Positions 1 to 8,370 of a stretch of DNA of 64,000 nucleotides are shown here, piece by piece. Under the pieces are notes generated by a model, which was given only the letters and a program-made list of their open reading frames with translations, ran no database searches and was not told the origin of the DNA. Both the position numbers and the translations under genes were made by a program. The stretch is from VRUE01 sp963727465. GTDB taxonomy: Bacteria > Actinomycetota > Thermoleophilia > Solirubrobacterales > 70-9. The stretch lies in the NCBI GenBank assembly GCA_963727465.1, contig CAVSGL010000003.1, positions 248,001 through 312,000 on the forward strand, given 5' to 3'. Within the stretch, counting starts at the first letter, position 1. Every line of letters begins with the position of its first letter.

Positions 1-1095
1 GCGCGGCGCGAACCCGACTTCGCCACCCAGCTGCGCCCACGCCGACGCCCCGACGTCTTCCAGCTCGGTCGCGCCGTCGATCGACATCGCCAGCCGCGTG
101 GTCAGTTCGTCGTACACCGCGGTCGAGAGAAGATCGTAGAGCGGCGCCAGGCTCGGCGCCGGCGAGTAGTAGAGCAGCGAGTAGTTCTTCCCATGTGCGT
201 CGCAGTTCCCGATCAGGATGTTGAAGACCAGCGCCATCCAGAACTGCTCGCGATCGCGGGCGGGGACGGCGGTGCCGTCGATCAGCTCCATCGAGTCGCG
301 GACGCCGGGCCCCCCTTCGTGCTGGTACTTCTCGACGTAAAGCTTGCCGAGGGCCTGGCAGATGTCCTCTTGGTGCAGCCGGCGGATCGGATCGTGCGTC
401 AGGTCGCGGTCATATCGGGTGACGATCAGGAACGGCAGACCCGATTCGGTCGTGTCGCGCCGAACCTCGGCGACCTGCAGTCCGACCTCGCCTGCGAGTC
501 GCATGCAGAAGTACTCGTTGTCGACGAGACCTGGGAAGCGGGCGGGCTCGGGCTTGAGGATGTGGGTGGTGGGATGAGAGGAGCCGTGCGGGAGCGCGAA
601 GCCCTCGTCGGTCTCCACCACCGGGAGCTTGCTCTGGGCGCCTGCGAGGGACATGCGCACCTCGCCCTTTTCGTCGAGCGCGAGCGGTCGTTGGGGGAGA
701 TCGCTGAGAACCTCGTCGAGCCGCGCCGTCGAGAGAAACTCGAGGCTGCCCGGCTCTGACTCATCGTCGGGCCGATCGGAGGGCAGGAGGGTGACGGCTC
801 CGGCGACATCGCCGCCGAAGCGCTCGAGCAGGCGGTAGTCGTTCGCGGCGGAGATGCCGGTGGCGAGCGCGATCTGAGCGCGCACATCCTCCTCTGGAAG
901 GAGGTTGCCGAAGAAGGAGAGGCAGTGGCGATGCGCGTAGGCCTCGGCTCTCAGCGGCAAGTTCAGCGAGAGTGGCGGGCCCTTGGCCTCGATGTAGTCG
1001 CCGTCGTAGCGGAACTGCAGGTTGCCGTTGTCCTTGCGCGACAAGGTCCCCGCCAATCGGTCTGCCAGGTAGACCTCAAGGGTCGGCTTCGCCAC
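1..1095 (-). CDS. hipA: HipA-like serine/threonine kinase toxin (C-terminus beyond left edge)
   Basis: Kinase toxin of the HipBA type. Members phosphorylate aminoacyl-tRNA synthetases or other targets and cause growth arrest. 365 codons are visible and the frame stays open to base 1. The N-terminal domain begins VAKPTLEVYLADRLAG. Around residue 147 is the loop MSLAGAQSKLPVV, followed by HILKPE, as in HipA kinases. Around residues 297-303 is GNCDAHGKNYS, the catalytic/metal-binding N-x-D-x-H-x-K-N motif. The GTG start at 1095 lies 20 bases inside the end of the upstream antitoxin gene, a typical coupled arrangement. Family assignment is firm; the target is unknown. Confidence 0.93.
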   Translation of the reverse strand, partial: MAKPTLEVYLADRLAGTLSRKDNGNLQFRYDGDYIEAKGPPLSLNLPLRAEAYAHRHCLSFFGNLLPEEDVRAQIALATGISAANDYRLLERFGGDVAGAVTLLPSDRPDDESEPGSLEFLSTARLDEVLSDLPQRPLALDEKGEVRMSLAGAQSKLPVVETDEGFALPHGSSHPTTHILKPEPARFPGLVDNEYFCMRLAGEVGLQVAEVRRDTTESGLPFLIVTRYDRDLTHDPIRRLHQEDICQALGKLYVEKYQHEGGPGVRDSMELIDGTAVPARDREQFWMALVFNILIGNCDAHGKNYSLLYYSPAPSLAPLYDLLSTAVYDELTTRLAMSIDGATELEDVGASAWAQLGGEVGFAPR

Positions 1096-1303
1096 GCGCC
1101 TCGACTCCCACGTCCAGCCCCAGCGCGCGCGCCGCGTCGAGCGCGATCGCCAACTGGACGGTCTCCTTGCCACCCTCCAATTGCCCGATCACCTTACGGT
1201 TGACCCCGATCGACAGGGCCAGATCGTCCTGGGTGAGCCCGAGACGATTGCGTCGCTTGCGGATCGCTTCACCGAGCTTCGCAGGGGAATTGGTCGGCTC
1301 CAT
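1076..1303 (-). CDS. hipB: HipB-like XRE-family antitoxin
   Basis: Small helix-turn-helix protein of 75 residues, expected to bind HipA and repress its own operon. The HTH runs from about residue 10 (KLGEAIRKRRNRLGLTQDDL) through IGVNRKVIGQLEGGKETV, the classic XRE recognition region. I chose the ATG at 1303 because TATCCT lies six bases upstream, which fits a leaderless start. An in-frame ATG at 1360 would put the first operator repeat inside the coding sequence. The gene overlaps hipA by 20 bases. C-terminus ends ARGEADP. Confidence 0.9.
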   Translation of the reverse strand: MEPTNSPAKLGEAIRKRRNRLGLTQDDLALSIGVNRKVIGQLEGGKETVQLAIALDAARALGLDVGVEARGEADP

Positions 1304-1309
1304 GTCGGC

Positions 1310-1440
1310 AGGATACGATAGATGCGACTGATCGGTCTCATTTGCCGGTCGCCGAGGCATATTTCGTGCAGATGCGACTGATCGGTCTCATCGCGACGCT
1401 TTTTCTGCAAATTGCGGTAGCGAGGGGATCGATCGGTCTC
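1310..1440 (-). promoter_or_regulatory. hipBA promoter with three operator-like repeats
   Basis: Two identical 21-base copies lie at 1321-1341 and 1371-1391 (plus strand GATGCGACTGATCGGTCTCA, then T). A shorter third copy of the core GATCGGTCTC is at 1431-1440. The cores start at 1330, 1380 and 1431, a spacing of 50-51 bp. A TATCCT hexamer (minus strand, 1315-1310) sits between the first copy and the hipB ATG, so the first repeat covers the expected -35 area. Binding by HipB is inferred from position and repetition. Confidence 0.7.
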
Positions 1441-1454
1441 CTCTTCGACTGCGA

Positions 1455-2081
1455 TCAGGCGTAGAGGCTCTCCGTCGCCAGAGTCTGCCCGCGACGGTTC
1501 CAGAGCTTGACCTCGAGGAAGATGTCGTCGCCGTAGCCCTTCAGCGCGTCGAGCGCGATCAGGGTGAAGCGCTCGTCGGTGACCACCTCCTGGTCGACCG
1601 TCTCCAGCTCGAGCTCGGCCGTCGCTGCGACCGCGCCGCGGAGCAGCGGCCGTCCCCAGACCAGCGTCACCGAGCCCTCGCGGCCGTTCTCGCCCCGCCA
1701 GCGACCGATCACGTCGTCGTTGATGTCGATCTGCCAGCCGGGGTTGTCCTCGGCGAGCACGTCGGTGAAGTCCGCGCTGGCGCGGAAATCGGACTGCTCG
1801 CCGTCCTCCTCCTGCACGTAGGAGACGTGGCCGAACAGCTCCAGCGTTCCCTCCGGCCCCTCGGCCCGCGCCGTCGCCGGCAGCCAGACCCGCCCGCCCC
1901 AGGCGCGCTCCGGGAACCATTCGAACTCGTCGGGGATCGCGGTTCCCTCGGGCAGCTCGTCGATCCGCTCGCAGGCGCCGCGCAGCGCTCCCGCGAGCCG
2001 CTCGGCGAAGCGCCCGTGCGGAATCCCCTCCTGGGTCGAGTCAGCGACGAAGCGCGGGATCGGCCGCGGATTCGGGGTCAT
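1455..2081 (-). CDS. hypothetical protein after galT
   Basis: 208-residue soluble protein that I do not recognise. It has no signal peptide or membrane segment, is rich in acidic residues and Trp, and contains alternating hydrophobic stretches (GRVWLPATARAEG, TLELFGHVSYVQEE, FTLIALDALKGYGDDIFLEVKLW) suggesting a beta-rich fold. The ATG at 2081 overlaps the galT stop as ATGA and has GGGAG upstream, so it is probably translationally coupled to galT. A GTG six bases further upstream is also in frame. Confidence 0.7.
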   Translation of the reverse strand: MTPNPRPIPRFVADSTQEGIPHGRFAERLAGALRGACERIDELPEGTAIPDEFEWFPERAWGGRVWLPATARAEGPEGTLELFGHVSYVQEEDGEQSDFRASADFTDVLAEDNPGWQIDINDDVIGRWRGENGREGSVTLVWGRPLLRGAVAATAELELETVDQEVVTDERFTLIALDALKGYGDDIFLEVKLWNRRGQTLATESLYA

Positions 2082-3061
2082 AGGCACTCCCTCAGGTCGG
2101 CCGCCGCGCGCTCGGGCGGGTAGATGTTGATGTCGACGCCGGTGCCGAGCTCGAAGCCGGCCTTGACGCTCAGCCGCGGGGCGATGTCGACGTGCCAGCA
2201 GAAGCTGTCGGCGCCGCGCGGGGCGGTGGCGACCCAGAGGTTCAGCTCAGGAGCCCCGTCGAAGCGCTCGGCCAGCAGCCGCATCGCGGTGCGGATCATC
2301 GCCGCGCCGCCCTCGTCCTCCGCGAAGCTCGCGGCCGCCCGCCGCGGCACCACGCGCAGCTCGTACGGCGAGCGCGAGGCCCAGGGGCAGATCAGGGCCG
2401 CCTCGTCGTCGATCGCGACCAGCCGCTCCCTGCGCCGCACCTCCTCGACCAGGATGTCGCCGAGCAGCTCGCCCCCTGCGGTGCGTTCGGCGTAGGCGCC
2501 GGCCCGCTCGCGCTCGCGCGCCACCGCCGCCGGCACGAACGGCAGCGCGTAGAGCTGCGCGTGCGTGTGGGGGAGGGAGGCGCCGGCGCCCGCCCCCTCG
2601 TTGACGACGACCTGCACGTGGGCGGCGTCGGCGTGGGCGCGCATCCGCTCGCGCCAGGTGGCGATCGCGCCGGCGAAGCGGTCCTCGCTCAGCTCGGCCA
2701 TCGCGGTGACGTGCTCGGGCGCGTTGACCAGCACCTCGTGCGCGCCGACCGCCGGCCGCGAGGCGAAGAGTTCGGGGTTGCTGTCGGCCCGCGGCTCGTC
2801 TCCGCCTTCGCCCAGCGCCGGGTAGAGGTTCGGCACGACGCGGCTCGTCCAGCCGGGCGAGTCCGCATCGCCGCCTCCCGGACGCACCGCGTAGACCTCC
2901 GGCGGCGTCTTTCCCTCGCGGCCCTCGCAGAAGGGACAGCCCTCGGCGCCCTTCTCGTCCTCGGCCCGGCCGCCGAACCCGTGCGGGCGGTCGGCGCGTC
3001 CCGGCGCCAGGATCGCCGGCAGCCCGCTGAGCTGGTCGATGCGGAGCTCGGGCGCGCTCAA
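2078..3061 (-). CDS. galT: galactose-1-phosphate uridylyltransferase
   Basis: Leloir-pathway enzyme of the HIT superfamily that exchanges UMP between UDP-glucose and galactose-1-phosphate. 327 residues. The N-terminal zinc-type motif CPFCEGREGKTPPE, the central VPNLYPAL, and the catalytic segment SLPHTHAQLYALPF with the H-x-H-x-Q triad are all present. WHVDIAPRLS near the C-terminus is also typical. The start is TTG at 3061, overlapping the upstream slipin stop as TTGA. No galK or galE is visible here, so its pathway context is incomplete. Confidence 0.92.
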   Translation of the reverse strand: MSAPELRIDQLSGLPAILAPGRADRPHGFGGRAEDEKGAEGCPFCEGREGKTPPEVYAVRPGGGDADSPGWTSRVVPNLYPALGEGGDEPRADSNPELFASRPAVGAHEVLVNAPEHVTAMAELSEDRFAGAIATWRERMRAHADAAHVQVVVNEGAGAGASLPHTHAQLYALPFVPAAVARERERAGAYAERTAGGELLGDILVEEVRRRERLVAIDDEAALICPWASRSPYELRVVPRRAAASFAEDEGGAAMIRTAMRLLAERFDGAPELNLWVATAPRGADSFCWHVDIAPRLSVKAGFELGTGVDINIYPPERAAADLRECL

Positions 3062-3846
3062 CTCGGCGGCGGCGAAGGCGGCCGCTCGCCGCCTTCGGCG
3101 GCCTCGATGAACGGCCGCAATACGTCCATCGGCAAGGGGAAGACGACCGTCGTGTTCTGGTTGCCGCCGATCTCGAGCAGCGTCTGTAGGTAGCGCAGCT
3201 GTAGCGACGCCGGGTTGGTGCTGATGATGTCGGCGGCGTCGGTGAGCTTCTGCGCCGCCTGGTACTCGCCCTCGGAGTTGATGATCTTCGCCCGCCGCTC
3301 GCGCTCGGCCTCCGCCTGGCGCGCCATCGCCCGCTGCATCTGCTCGGGGATCTCGACGTCCTTGATCTCGACCGCGGTCACCTTGACCCCCCAGGGCTCG
3401 GTCGACTCGTCGATGATCGTCTGAAGCTCTTCGTTGAGCCGCTCGCGCTCGGCCAGCAGCTGGTCCAGTTCGGCCTTGCCGAGCACCGAGCGCAGCGCCG
3501 TCTGCGCGATCTGCGACGTCGCCAGCAGGAAGTTCTCGACCTCGACGATCGCCCGGTTGGAGTCGACGACGCGGAAGTAGGCGACCGCGTTGACGCTGGA
3601 CGGGACGTTGTCGCGCGTGATCACCTCCTGCGGCGGGATGTTGAGCGTGACCGTGCGCAGATCGACCCGTTCCATCCGGTCGATCAGCGGAATCAGCAGG
3701 ATCAGCCCCGGCCCCTTGGTCGCGATCAGCCGCCCGAGCCGGAAGATCACCCCGCGCTCGTACTCGCGCAGCACGCGCACGGCGGACCCGAGCAGGATCG
3801 CGCCGAAGATCACCAGGACGATCAACACTCCGAGCACTGCTGCCAT
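3058..3846 (-). CDS. slipin/stomatin-like SPFH-domain membrane protein
   Basis: Membrane-anchored SPFH (band 7) protein of 262 residues that forms membrane microdomain scaffolds. One N-terminal hydrophobic segment (residues 1-25, MAAVLGVLIVLVIFGAILLG) precedes the SPFH domain (YERGVIFRLGRL, PPQEVITRDNVPSSVNAVAYFRV). A charged coiled-coil region follows (QRAMARQAEAERERRAKIINSEGE). It shares one base with the upstream NfeD gene (TGATG). The slipin-NfeD pairing is a known conserved partnership. Ends with a proline-rich tail. Confidence 0.92.
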   Translation of the reverse strand: MAAVLGVLIVLVIFGAILLGSAVRVLREYERGVIFRLGRLIATKGPGLILLIPLIDRMERVDLRTVTLNIPPQEVITRDNVPSSVNAVAYFRVVDSNRAIVEVENFLLATSQIAQTALRSVLGKAELDQLLAERERLNEELQTIIDESTEPWGVKVTAVEIKDVEIPEQMQRAMARQAEAERERRAKIINSEGEYQAAQKLTDAADIISTNPASLQLRYLQTLLEIGGNQNTTVVFPLPMDVLRPFIEAAEGGERPPSPPPS

Positions 3847-4331
3847 CAGCCTGCTCCTTCCTCGGACGGAGACTCGGACGGCGGTTCCGGCCGCACCCTC
3901 AGGGTAAGGCCCTCGACCGCCTCGACTGTGACTCTATCCCCCGGGCGCACCGGCCCCCCGTTGCCGGCGAGCCGCGCCCGCCACAGCGCCCCCTCGATCC
4001 ACACCTGACCCTCGGGGTCGAGCGAGGTGCGGACCTCGGCCGGGGCGCCGATCAGCTCCTCGTGCCCGGCGCGCACGGGCTCGTCCCGGTGCGCGGAGAG
4101 GACCTTGCGGGTGATGACGTAGAAGCTGATCACCGAGAGGACGCCGAGCGTGATCAGCGCCGGTCCGGCCCACTCGCTGGCGCTCGAATCCGATTCCGCC
4201 GTCAGCGCGATCAGGCCGGCGGCGACGAGGCCGAGCGCGCCGAGCACCGCGAGCACGCCGCCGGTCGGCAGCAGCAGCTCCGACACCAGCAGGACGACTC
4301 CGATCAGCGCGACGACGACGTAGATGTCCAT
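3846..4331 (-). CDS. NfeD-like membrane protein with OB-fold domain
   Basis: 161-residue partner of the slipin. Three or so hydrophobic segments occupy residues 3-85 (VVALIGVVLLVSELLLPTGG, VLGALGLVAAGLIAL, ALITLGVLSVISFYVI). A soluble OB-fold NfeD domain follows (LIGAPAEVRTSLDPEGQVWI, VRPGDRVTVEAVEGLTLRV). It lacks the ClpP-like protease domain of long NfeDs. The promoter looks leaderless: GATAAT lies six bases before the ATG. Confidence 0.88.
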   Translation of the reverse strand: MDIYVVVALIGVVLLVSELLLPTGGVLAVLGALGLVAAGLIALTAESDSSASEWAGPALITLGVLSVISFYVITRKVLSAHRDEPVRAGHEELIGAPAEVRTSLDPEGQVWIEGALWRARLAGNGGPVRPGDRVTVEAVEGLTLRVRPEPPSESPSEEGAG

Positions 4332-4338
4332 ATGGCGA

Positions 4339-4914
4339 TTATCCGCCTTCGCCGCCGCCGAGGGCGAAGCGCTCGATGTCGGCCCGCAGTTCGGACTCCT
4401 TCACGTAGGGGCCCTGCTTGAGGTAGACGAGCCGGCCGCCGGCGTCATAGAAGGCGGTGTCGGGGAAGCCGTGCGAGGCGCCGATCGATTCGGCGAGGGC
4501 TTTGTCTGGGTCGGTGTAGCTGGGGTAGGGGACGGGAGCCTCTTCGAGGAAGGTCGCCGCCGCGCTGTCGGAGTCCTCGCTGTCGATGCCGAGGAAGGCG
4601 ACGCGCTTGCCGTAGTCGGCCGCCGCCCGCTGGAGGCGCGGGAACTCGAACCGGCACGGCCCGCACCAGGAGGCCCAGACGTTGACCACCACCGGGTAGC
4701 CGCGCAGCTTCTTCAGCCGCGCGTTGTAGGCGTCCCCGCCGCCGGGCAGGAGGTCGTTCGCCTGGCGGTGCAGGGCCGCCAGCGCGGGCGGCGAGCCGGC
4801 GAGCGCCTTGGCGTAGTCGGGGTGCTGCCCACCGTAGTCGCCGCTCTGCGAGGAACCGCAGCCGGCGACGGCGAGTGCCGCCAGCAACGCGACCGCGACC
4901 CGGGCCCGGGTCAT
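4339..4914 (-). CDS. TlpA/ResA-like thioredoxin-fold lipoprotein
   Basis: Exported disulfide oxidoreductase of 191 residues. A lipoprotein signal peptide ends at the lipobox AVAGCGSS (residues 15-22). The thioredoxin fold carries the active site WASWCGPCRFEFPRL, and the cis-Pro region is GFPDTAFYDAGG. Such proteins reduce cytochrome c or other extracytoplasmic substrates; the cytochrome maturation genes at 12.3-14.7 kb are compatible partners, though not adjacent. It is divergent from the helicase gene. Confidence 0.9.
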   Translation of the reverse strand: MTRARVAVALLAALAVAGCGSSQSGDYGGQHPDYAKALAGSPPALAALHRQANDLLPGGGDAYNARLKKLRGYPVVVNVWASWCGPCRFEFPRLQRAAADYGKRVAFLGIDSEDSDSAAATFLEEAPVPYPSYTDPDKALAESIGASHGFPDTAFYDAGGRLVYLKQGPYVKESELRADIERFALGGGEGG

Positions 4915-4960
4915 CGTCTGCGCCTGCCCGACTTCGATTCATCCATCAGGGTTCTCTGTT

Positions 4961-4974
4961 TACAATAGGGAGGT
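4961..4974 (+). promoter_or_regulatory. -10 element and SD-like stretch before the helicase gene
   Basis: TACAAT at 4961-4966 is a good -10 hexamer in otherwise GC-rich DNA. It runs directly into GGGAGGT (4968-4974), which lies 12-13 bases before the ATG at 4987. No convincing -35 is seen. This supports the 4987 start over the internal ATG at 5104. Confidence 0.45.
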
Positions 4975-4986
4975 CCGGTTCGCCGT

Positions 4987-7653
4987 ATGCGAACCGCCGA
5001 GTGCGCTGGGGGGATGGAACAGCCAACCTCTCGGCCTCCTCGTCTAAGTCTCCGGCCGCGTGCCGACGTGGCGCTGCCGGAACGAAAGCGCACAAGCCTT
5101 TCCATGGCCAAGACCAGCGACGTTGCCGCGCAGGCGGCAGTTCCCTCAGGCGCCGACATCGAGCGGGCGGCGGCGTTTGCCCGCGAGCCGCTGCTGCTCG
5201 ACGGCGAGGGCCCCGAGGCGCTCGCCCCCGGCACCGCCCGCCGCCGCGCCCTCGACGGAGCGCTGAAGGAGCTCGGCGAAGGGCGGGAAGAGCCCTCGAT
5301 CCAGTGGCGACGCGACTTCTCGCTGCTGCTCGGGCTCGAGCGCCTGCTCGCCGAGGAGCCGCCGAAGCTGCGCGACGGCGCCGAGCTCAACCCGCACCAG
5401 GTGGACGCCCTCTCGGGGACGCTGACCGAGCTGATGTCCGAGCAGCAGACCGCGGCCGAAAACGGCTCCGCGCCGGCCGGGACCGAGCTGCCGGCGGAGT
5501 CGAGCGCCGATGGCGCCGCGGAGGACGCCGAGGAGGACGAGGAGGCGGAGGAGGACGAGGAGCTCGCCCCCGACGAGGAGCCGCAGGACTGGGAGGAAGA
5601 GCCCTCGCCCGAAGAAGAGGAGGATGAGGAGGCGCCCGCCGCCGACGACCCCGGCGCCGCCCGCCGCTTCTGGTTCGAGCACGCGACCGGCGCCGGCAAG
5701 ACGGTCGCCGCGGTCGGCTTCATCGACGCCACCCGCACCGGAGGCGTGCTGATCCTCACCCACCGCCGCAACCTGGTCGAACAGTTCATCGGCGAGATCT
5801 CCGACCGCGGCTACAAGGAGCGCCTGCGGCCGCCGCTGCTCGGCGACCGCGACGACGCCGAAGGCCCGGTCACGGTCGAGACCTACCAGTGGTTCGTGCG
5901 CAACCACAAGCAGGTCTCCGACGCCTACTCGATCGTGATCTGCGACGAGGCGCACACCGCCCTGGGCGAGAAAACGAGCGCCTGCATCCGCGCCTGGACC
6001 GGCCCCGTCTTCATCGGCATGACCGCGACCGGGGCGCTGATCGCCCGCCACGTCGCCGACCTCTTCCCGACCCAGACCTCGCGCTTCGACCTCGCCCAGG
6101 CGGCGCGCCGCGGCGTGATCGCGCCGCTGCGCTGCATCCGCATCCCGCCGGGCCCGGGCGTGCGCACGATCGCCAAGGTGCCGCTGCGCAAGGGCGAGGT
6201 CGACCAGGACTTCGACCAGGAGGAGCTGGCCGCGCTGCTCGACCAGGAGCCCTTCAACGTCGCGATCGCCGACCTCTACAGGAGCCGCTTCAGCAAGGTG
6301 CCGGGCGTCCTCTACACGGCCGGCGTCCAGCACGCGAAGAACGTCGCCAAAGCCTTCCAGGACGCCGGGATCGTCGCCCGCGCCGTCTCCGGCGAGACGC
6401 CGAAGCGCGAACTGGCCGAGATCCTCGCCGCCTTCGAGCGCGGCGAGGTCGACGTGCTCTGCAACGCGATGCTGCTCGCCGAGGGCTGGAACTCGCCGCG
6501 GGCGACGATCTGCATGCACCTCGCGCCGACCGCCTCGCGCCGCATCTACCAGCAGCGGGTCGGCCGCGTCACCCGCCGCGCGCCGGGCAAGGAGGCGGGC
6601 CTGGTGATCGACTTCGTCCACCCGGCGACGACCCATGACGAGACGATCGTCACCCTGCACAGCCTGCTCGACCGCGACGTCTACCGCGGCGGCGCGATCG
6701 TCGTCGGGCCGGTGCGCCGTGGCCGCGGCCGGCGGGTGCGGGTCGAGCGCCGCATCGTCCCCGTCTCCTCGGAGTCCGAGAAGCGCACCCAGGTGCTCGA
6801 ACGCGACCTCTGGCGGATCGCGGTCGAGAACCTCGACCACGCCGAGCAGCACGCCTGGGCGGCGCTGGCCGGGGCGCGGGTCAACCCGCAGAACTGGCGC
6901 CGCGCCCGCTCGATGCTCCAGAACGACCGCACCAAGGAGCTGCGCCGCCGCTTCCTGCTGACCTGCGTGCAGCGCAACCGCAACTCGCAGCTGCGGCTGA
7001 AAGCGCTGGCCGAGATCGCCGACCTGCGCGACCCCGAGGCCTTCGACGACGCGATCGACATCGTCGGCACCTGGAGCCGCGACGACAAGCGCGCCGGCAC
7101 GAAGACACTGCTTCAGGCGCTGGTCGACAAGCGGATCGGCCGCCGCGACCAGGCGCAGGCGTGGGTCTGGCGGCTCGCCTCCTACACCCGCGAGCTGCAC
7201 GAAGAGTACGCCGTGCAGCGCTGGCCGGAGACGAAGCGGCTGCTCGGCCTGCTGGTCAACTCCTCCGGCCGCGCCCACGGCCGCAACGCGCGCCGGCTGG
7301 TGCACGCGGCGCGCAAACAGGACCGCCGCCTCGCGGTGGCGCTGCTCGCCGGCGCGGTCTCGCACACGCCCGAAGGCGAGGAGGTGCTGCGCGGGGCGCG
7401 GATGCGGATGGCCCGCAAACCCTCGGCGACCGCGCGCGAACTGCTGCGCAACTTCCCCAAAGGCGGCAAGCGGCGGCGCAAGCGCAAGAAGAAGGGCGAG
7501 AAGGGCGGCGCCGGGTCGAACGGGTCGAAGCCGTCGGCGAAGCAGGCGAACGGGGCCGCCGGAGAGCAGAGCGGCGCGAACGGGTCAGAGCCTGAGGTGG
7601 ACCTCGCCCGCGCCGAGGACGACGCGGTCGCCGCCGGCAACGACGACGAGTAG
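4987..7653 (+). CDS. SF2 DEAD/DEAH-type helicase with acidic insertion
   Basis: Superfamily 2 ATPase/helicase of up to 888 residues. A Q-motif-like LNPHQVDAL near residue 135 is separated from Walker A (ATGAGKTVAAVGF) by about 100 residues, including a run almost entirely of Glu and Asp. Motif II is ICDEAHTAL, motif III GMTATG, motif VI QQRVGRVTRRAPG. The C-terminal third is a basic, alpha-helical region ending in a Lys-rich tail and an acidic end. The start could be 4987 or the internal ATG at 5104 (MAKTSDVAAQ). The last 69 bases overlap birA on the other strand. Role in DNA or RNA repair is not decided by the sequence. Confidence 0.85.
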   Translation: MRTAECAGGMEQPTSRPPRLSLRPRADVALPERKRTSLSMAKTSDVAAQAAVPSGADIERAAAFAREPLLLDGEGPEALAPGTARRRALDGALKELGEGREEPSIQWRRDFSLLLGLERLLAEEPPKLRDGAELNPHQVDALSGTLTELMSEQQTAAENGSAPAGTELPAESSADGAAEDAEEDEEAEEDEELAPDEEPQDWEEEPSPEEEEDEEAPAADDPGAARRFWFEHATGAGKTVAAVGFIDATRTGGVLILTHRRNLVEQFIGEISDRGYKERLRPPLLGDRDDAEGPVTVETYQWFVRNHKQVSDAYSIVICDEAHTALGEKTSACIRAWTGPVFIGMTATGALIARHVADLFPTQTSRFDLAQAARRGVIAPLRCIRIPPGPGVRTIAKVPLRKGEVDQDFDQEELAALLDQEPFNVAIADLYRSRFSKVPGVLYTAGVQHAKNVAKAFQDAGIVARAVSGETPKRELAEILAAFERGEVDVLCNAMLLAEGWNSPRATICMHLAPTASRRIYQQRVGRVTRRAPGKEAGLVIDFVHPATTHDETIVTLHSLLDRDVYRGGAIVVGPVRRGRGRRVRVERRIVPVSSESEKRTQVLERDLWRIAVENLDHAEQHAWAALAGARVNPQNWRRARSMLQNDRTKELRRRFLLTCVQRNRNSQLRLKALAEIADLRDPEAFDDAIDIVGTWSRDDKRAGTKTLLQALVDKRIGRRDQAQAWVWRLASYTRELHEEYAVQRWPETKRLLGLLVNSSGRAHGRNARRLVHAARKQDRRLAVALLAGAVSHTPEGEEVLRGARMRMARKPSATARELLRNFPKGGKRRRKRKKKGEKGGAGSNGSKPSAKQANGAAGEQSGANGSEPEVDLARAEDDAVAAGNDDE

Positions 7654-8304
7654 GTCGCCCGAGTCCGCGATCCCGTCGGCGACCCCGCTGCCGCCGTCCC
7701 AGGCGACCTCGCGCCCCCGCAGCGCGTCGCGCGAGCGCCAGGCGGCGAGGATCTCGTCGCGGTCGGCGGCGACCCAGCGGTCGAGCTGGCGGTTCAGTAC
7801 TGCGGTTGCCTCGCGGGCGGTCGGGAGTCGCCTCGCCGAGCGCCCACGATCGACGAGGGAGACGGCTGCGTCCTGAAGCTCGGGCGGGAACTCCTCTGGA
7901 GCTATGGAGAGGTTCAGGCCGACGCCGATCACGGCCCAGCCGTCCTGGGGCTTGGCCTCGATCAGGACGCCGGCGAGCTTGCGGCCTTCGAGCCAGATGT
8001 CGTTGGGCCACTTGATCTTGCACTCGATGTCGGGGGCGAGCGACTCGGCGGCTTCGCAGACGGCGAGGGGGACGGCAAGGGGCAGCAGGAGGTGGCGCTG
8101 GCCGAGGGGGCGGAGGACGGCGGAGTAGAGCAGGGCCTTGCCGGGAGGCGCGGTCCAGCTGCGGCCCTGGCGCCCGCGGCCGGCGGTCTGCTCGGCGGCG
8201 GTGACGACCGTCCCGTGCGGCGCCCCGTCCTCGACCAGCTCGCGCGCGCGCGCGTTGGTCGAATCGGTGCGCCGATAGTGCCGATGCGGCCGCCCAAAAG
8301 CCAT
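7585..8304 (-). CDS. birA: biotin--[acetyl-CoA-carboxylase] ligase
   Basis: Activates biotin with ATP and attaches it to carboxylase carrier domains. 239 residues, catalytic plus C-terminal SH3-like domain, with no N-terminal DNA-binding HTH, so it is the non-repressor type. Key motifs: TDSTNARA, the biotinyl-AMP loop AGRGRQGRSW, KWPNDIWLEGRKLAGVLIE, and the C-terminal LVVVAGGDRVVLGAGEVHLR. I chose the ATG at 8304 (MAFGRPHRHYRRTDSTN); the longer frame runs upstream through a hairpin. Its 3' end overlaps the helicase gene by 69 bases. Confidence 0.9.
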   Translation of the reverse strand: MAFGRPHRHYRRTDSTNARARELVEDGAPHGTVVTAAEQTAGRGRQGRSWTAPPGKALLYSAVLRPLGQRHLLLPLAVPLAVCEAAESLAPDIECKIKWPNDIWLEGRKLAGVLIEAKPQDGWAVIGVGLNLSIAPEEFPPELQDAAVSLVDRGRSARRLPTAREATAVLNRQLDRWVAADRDEILAAWRSRDALRGREVAWDGGSGVADGIADSGDLLVVVAGGDRVVLGAGEVHLRL

Positions 8305-8317
8305 AGCTTCAGCGAGT

Positions 8318-8360
8318 GCGTTCGCTGTTTGTCGGGCGCAGGGCGACAAACAGCGAACGC
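8318..8360 (-). terminator. perfect 17-bp hairpin between cobA/hemD and birA
   Basis: Left arm 8318-8334 (GCGTTCGCTGTTTGTCG) and right arm 8344-8360 are exact reverse complements with a 9-base loop. It begins 11 bases after the cobA-hemD stop and ends 14 bases before the birA ATG. No U-run follows on the minus strand. A terminator or attenuator of the heme operon is likely from position; an inserted palindrome is the alternative. Confidence 0.6.
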
Positions 8361-8370
8361 GCATGCTGTC

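Noticed and set aside
1321..1440. CRISPR array start
   Set aside because: Only two full repeats and one partial, 50-bp periodicity next to a HipB gene, no further units or cas genes; operators fit better.
1..1440. Edge of a genomic island or prophage around hipBA
   Set aside because: No integrase, tRNA target or base-composition break is visible in the window.
5146..7365. 739-codon minus-strand frame opposite the helicase
   Set aside because: Antisense shadow; the plus strand has all SF2 motifs.
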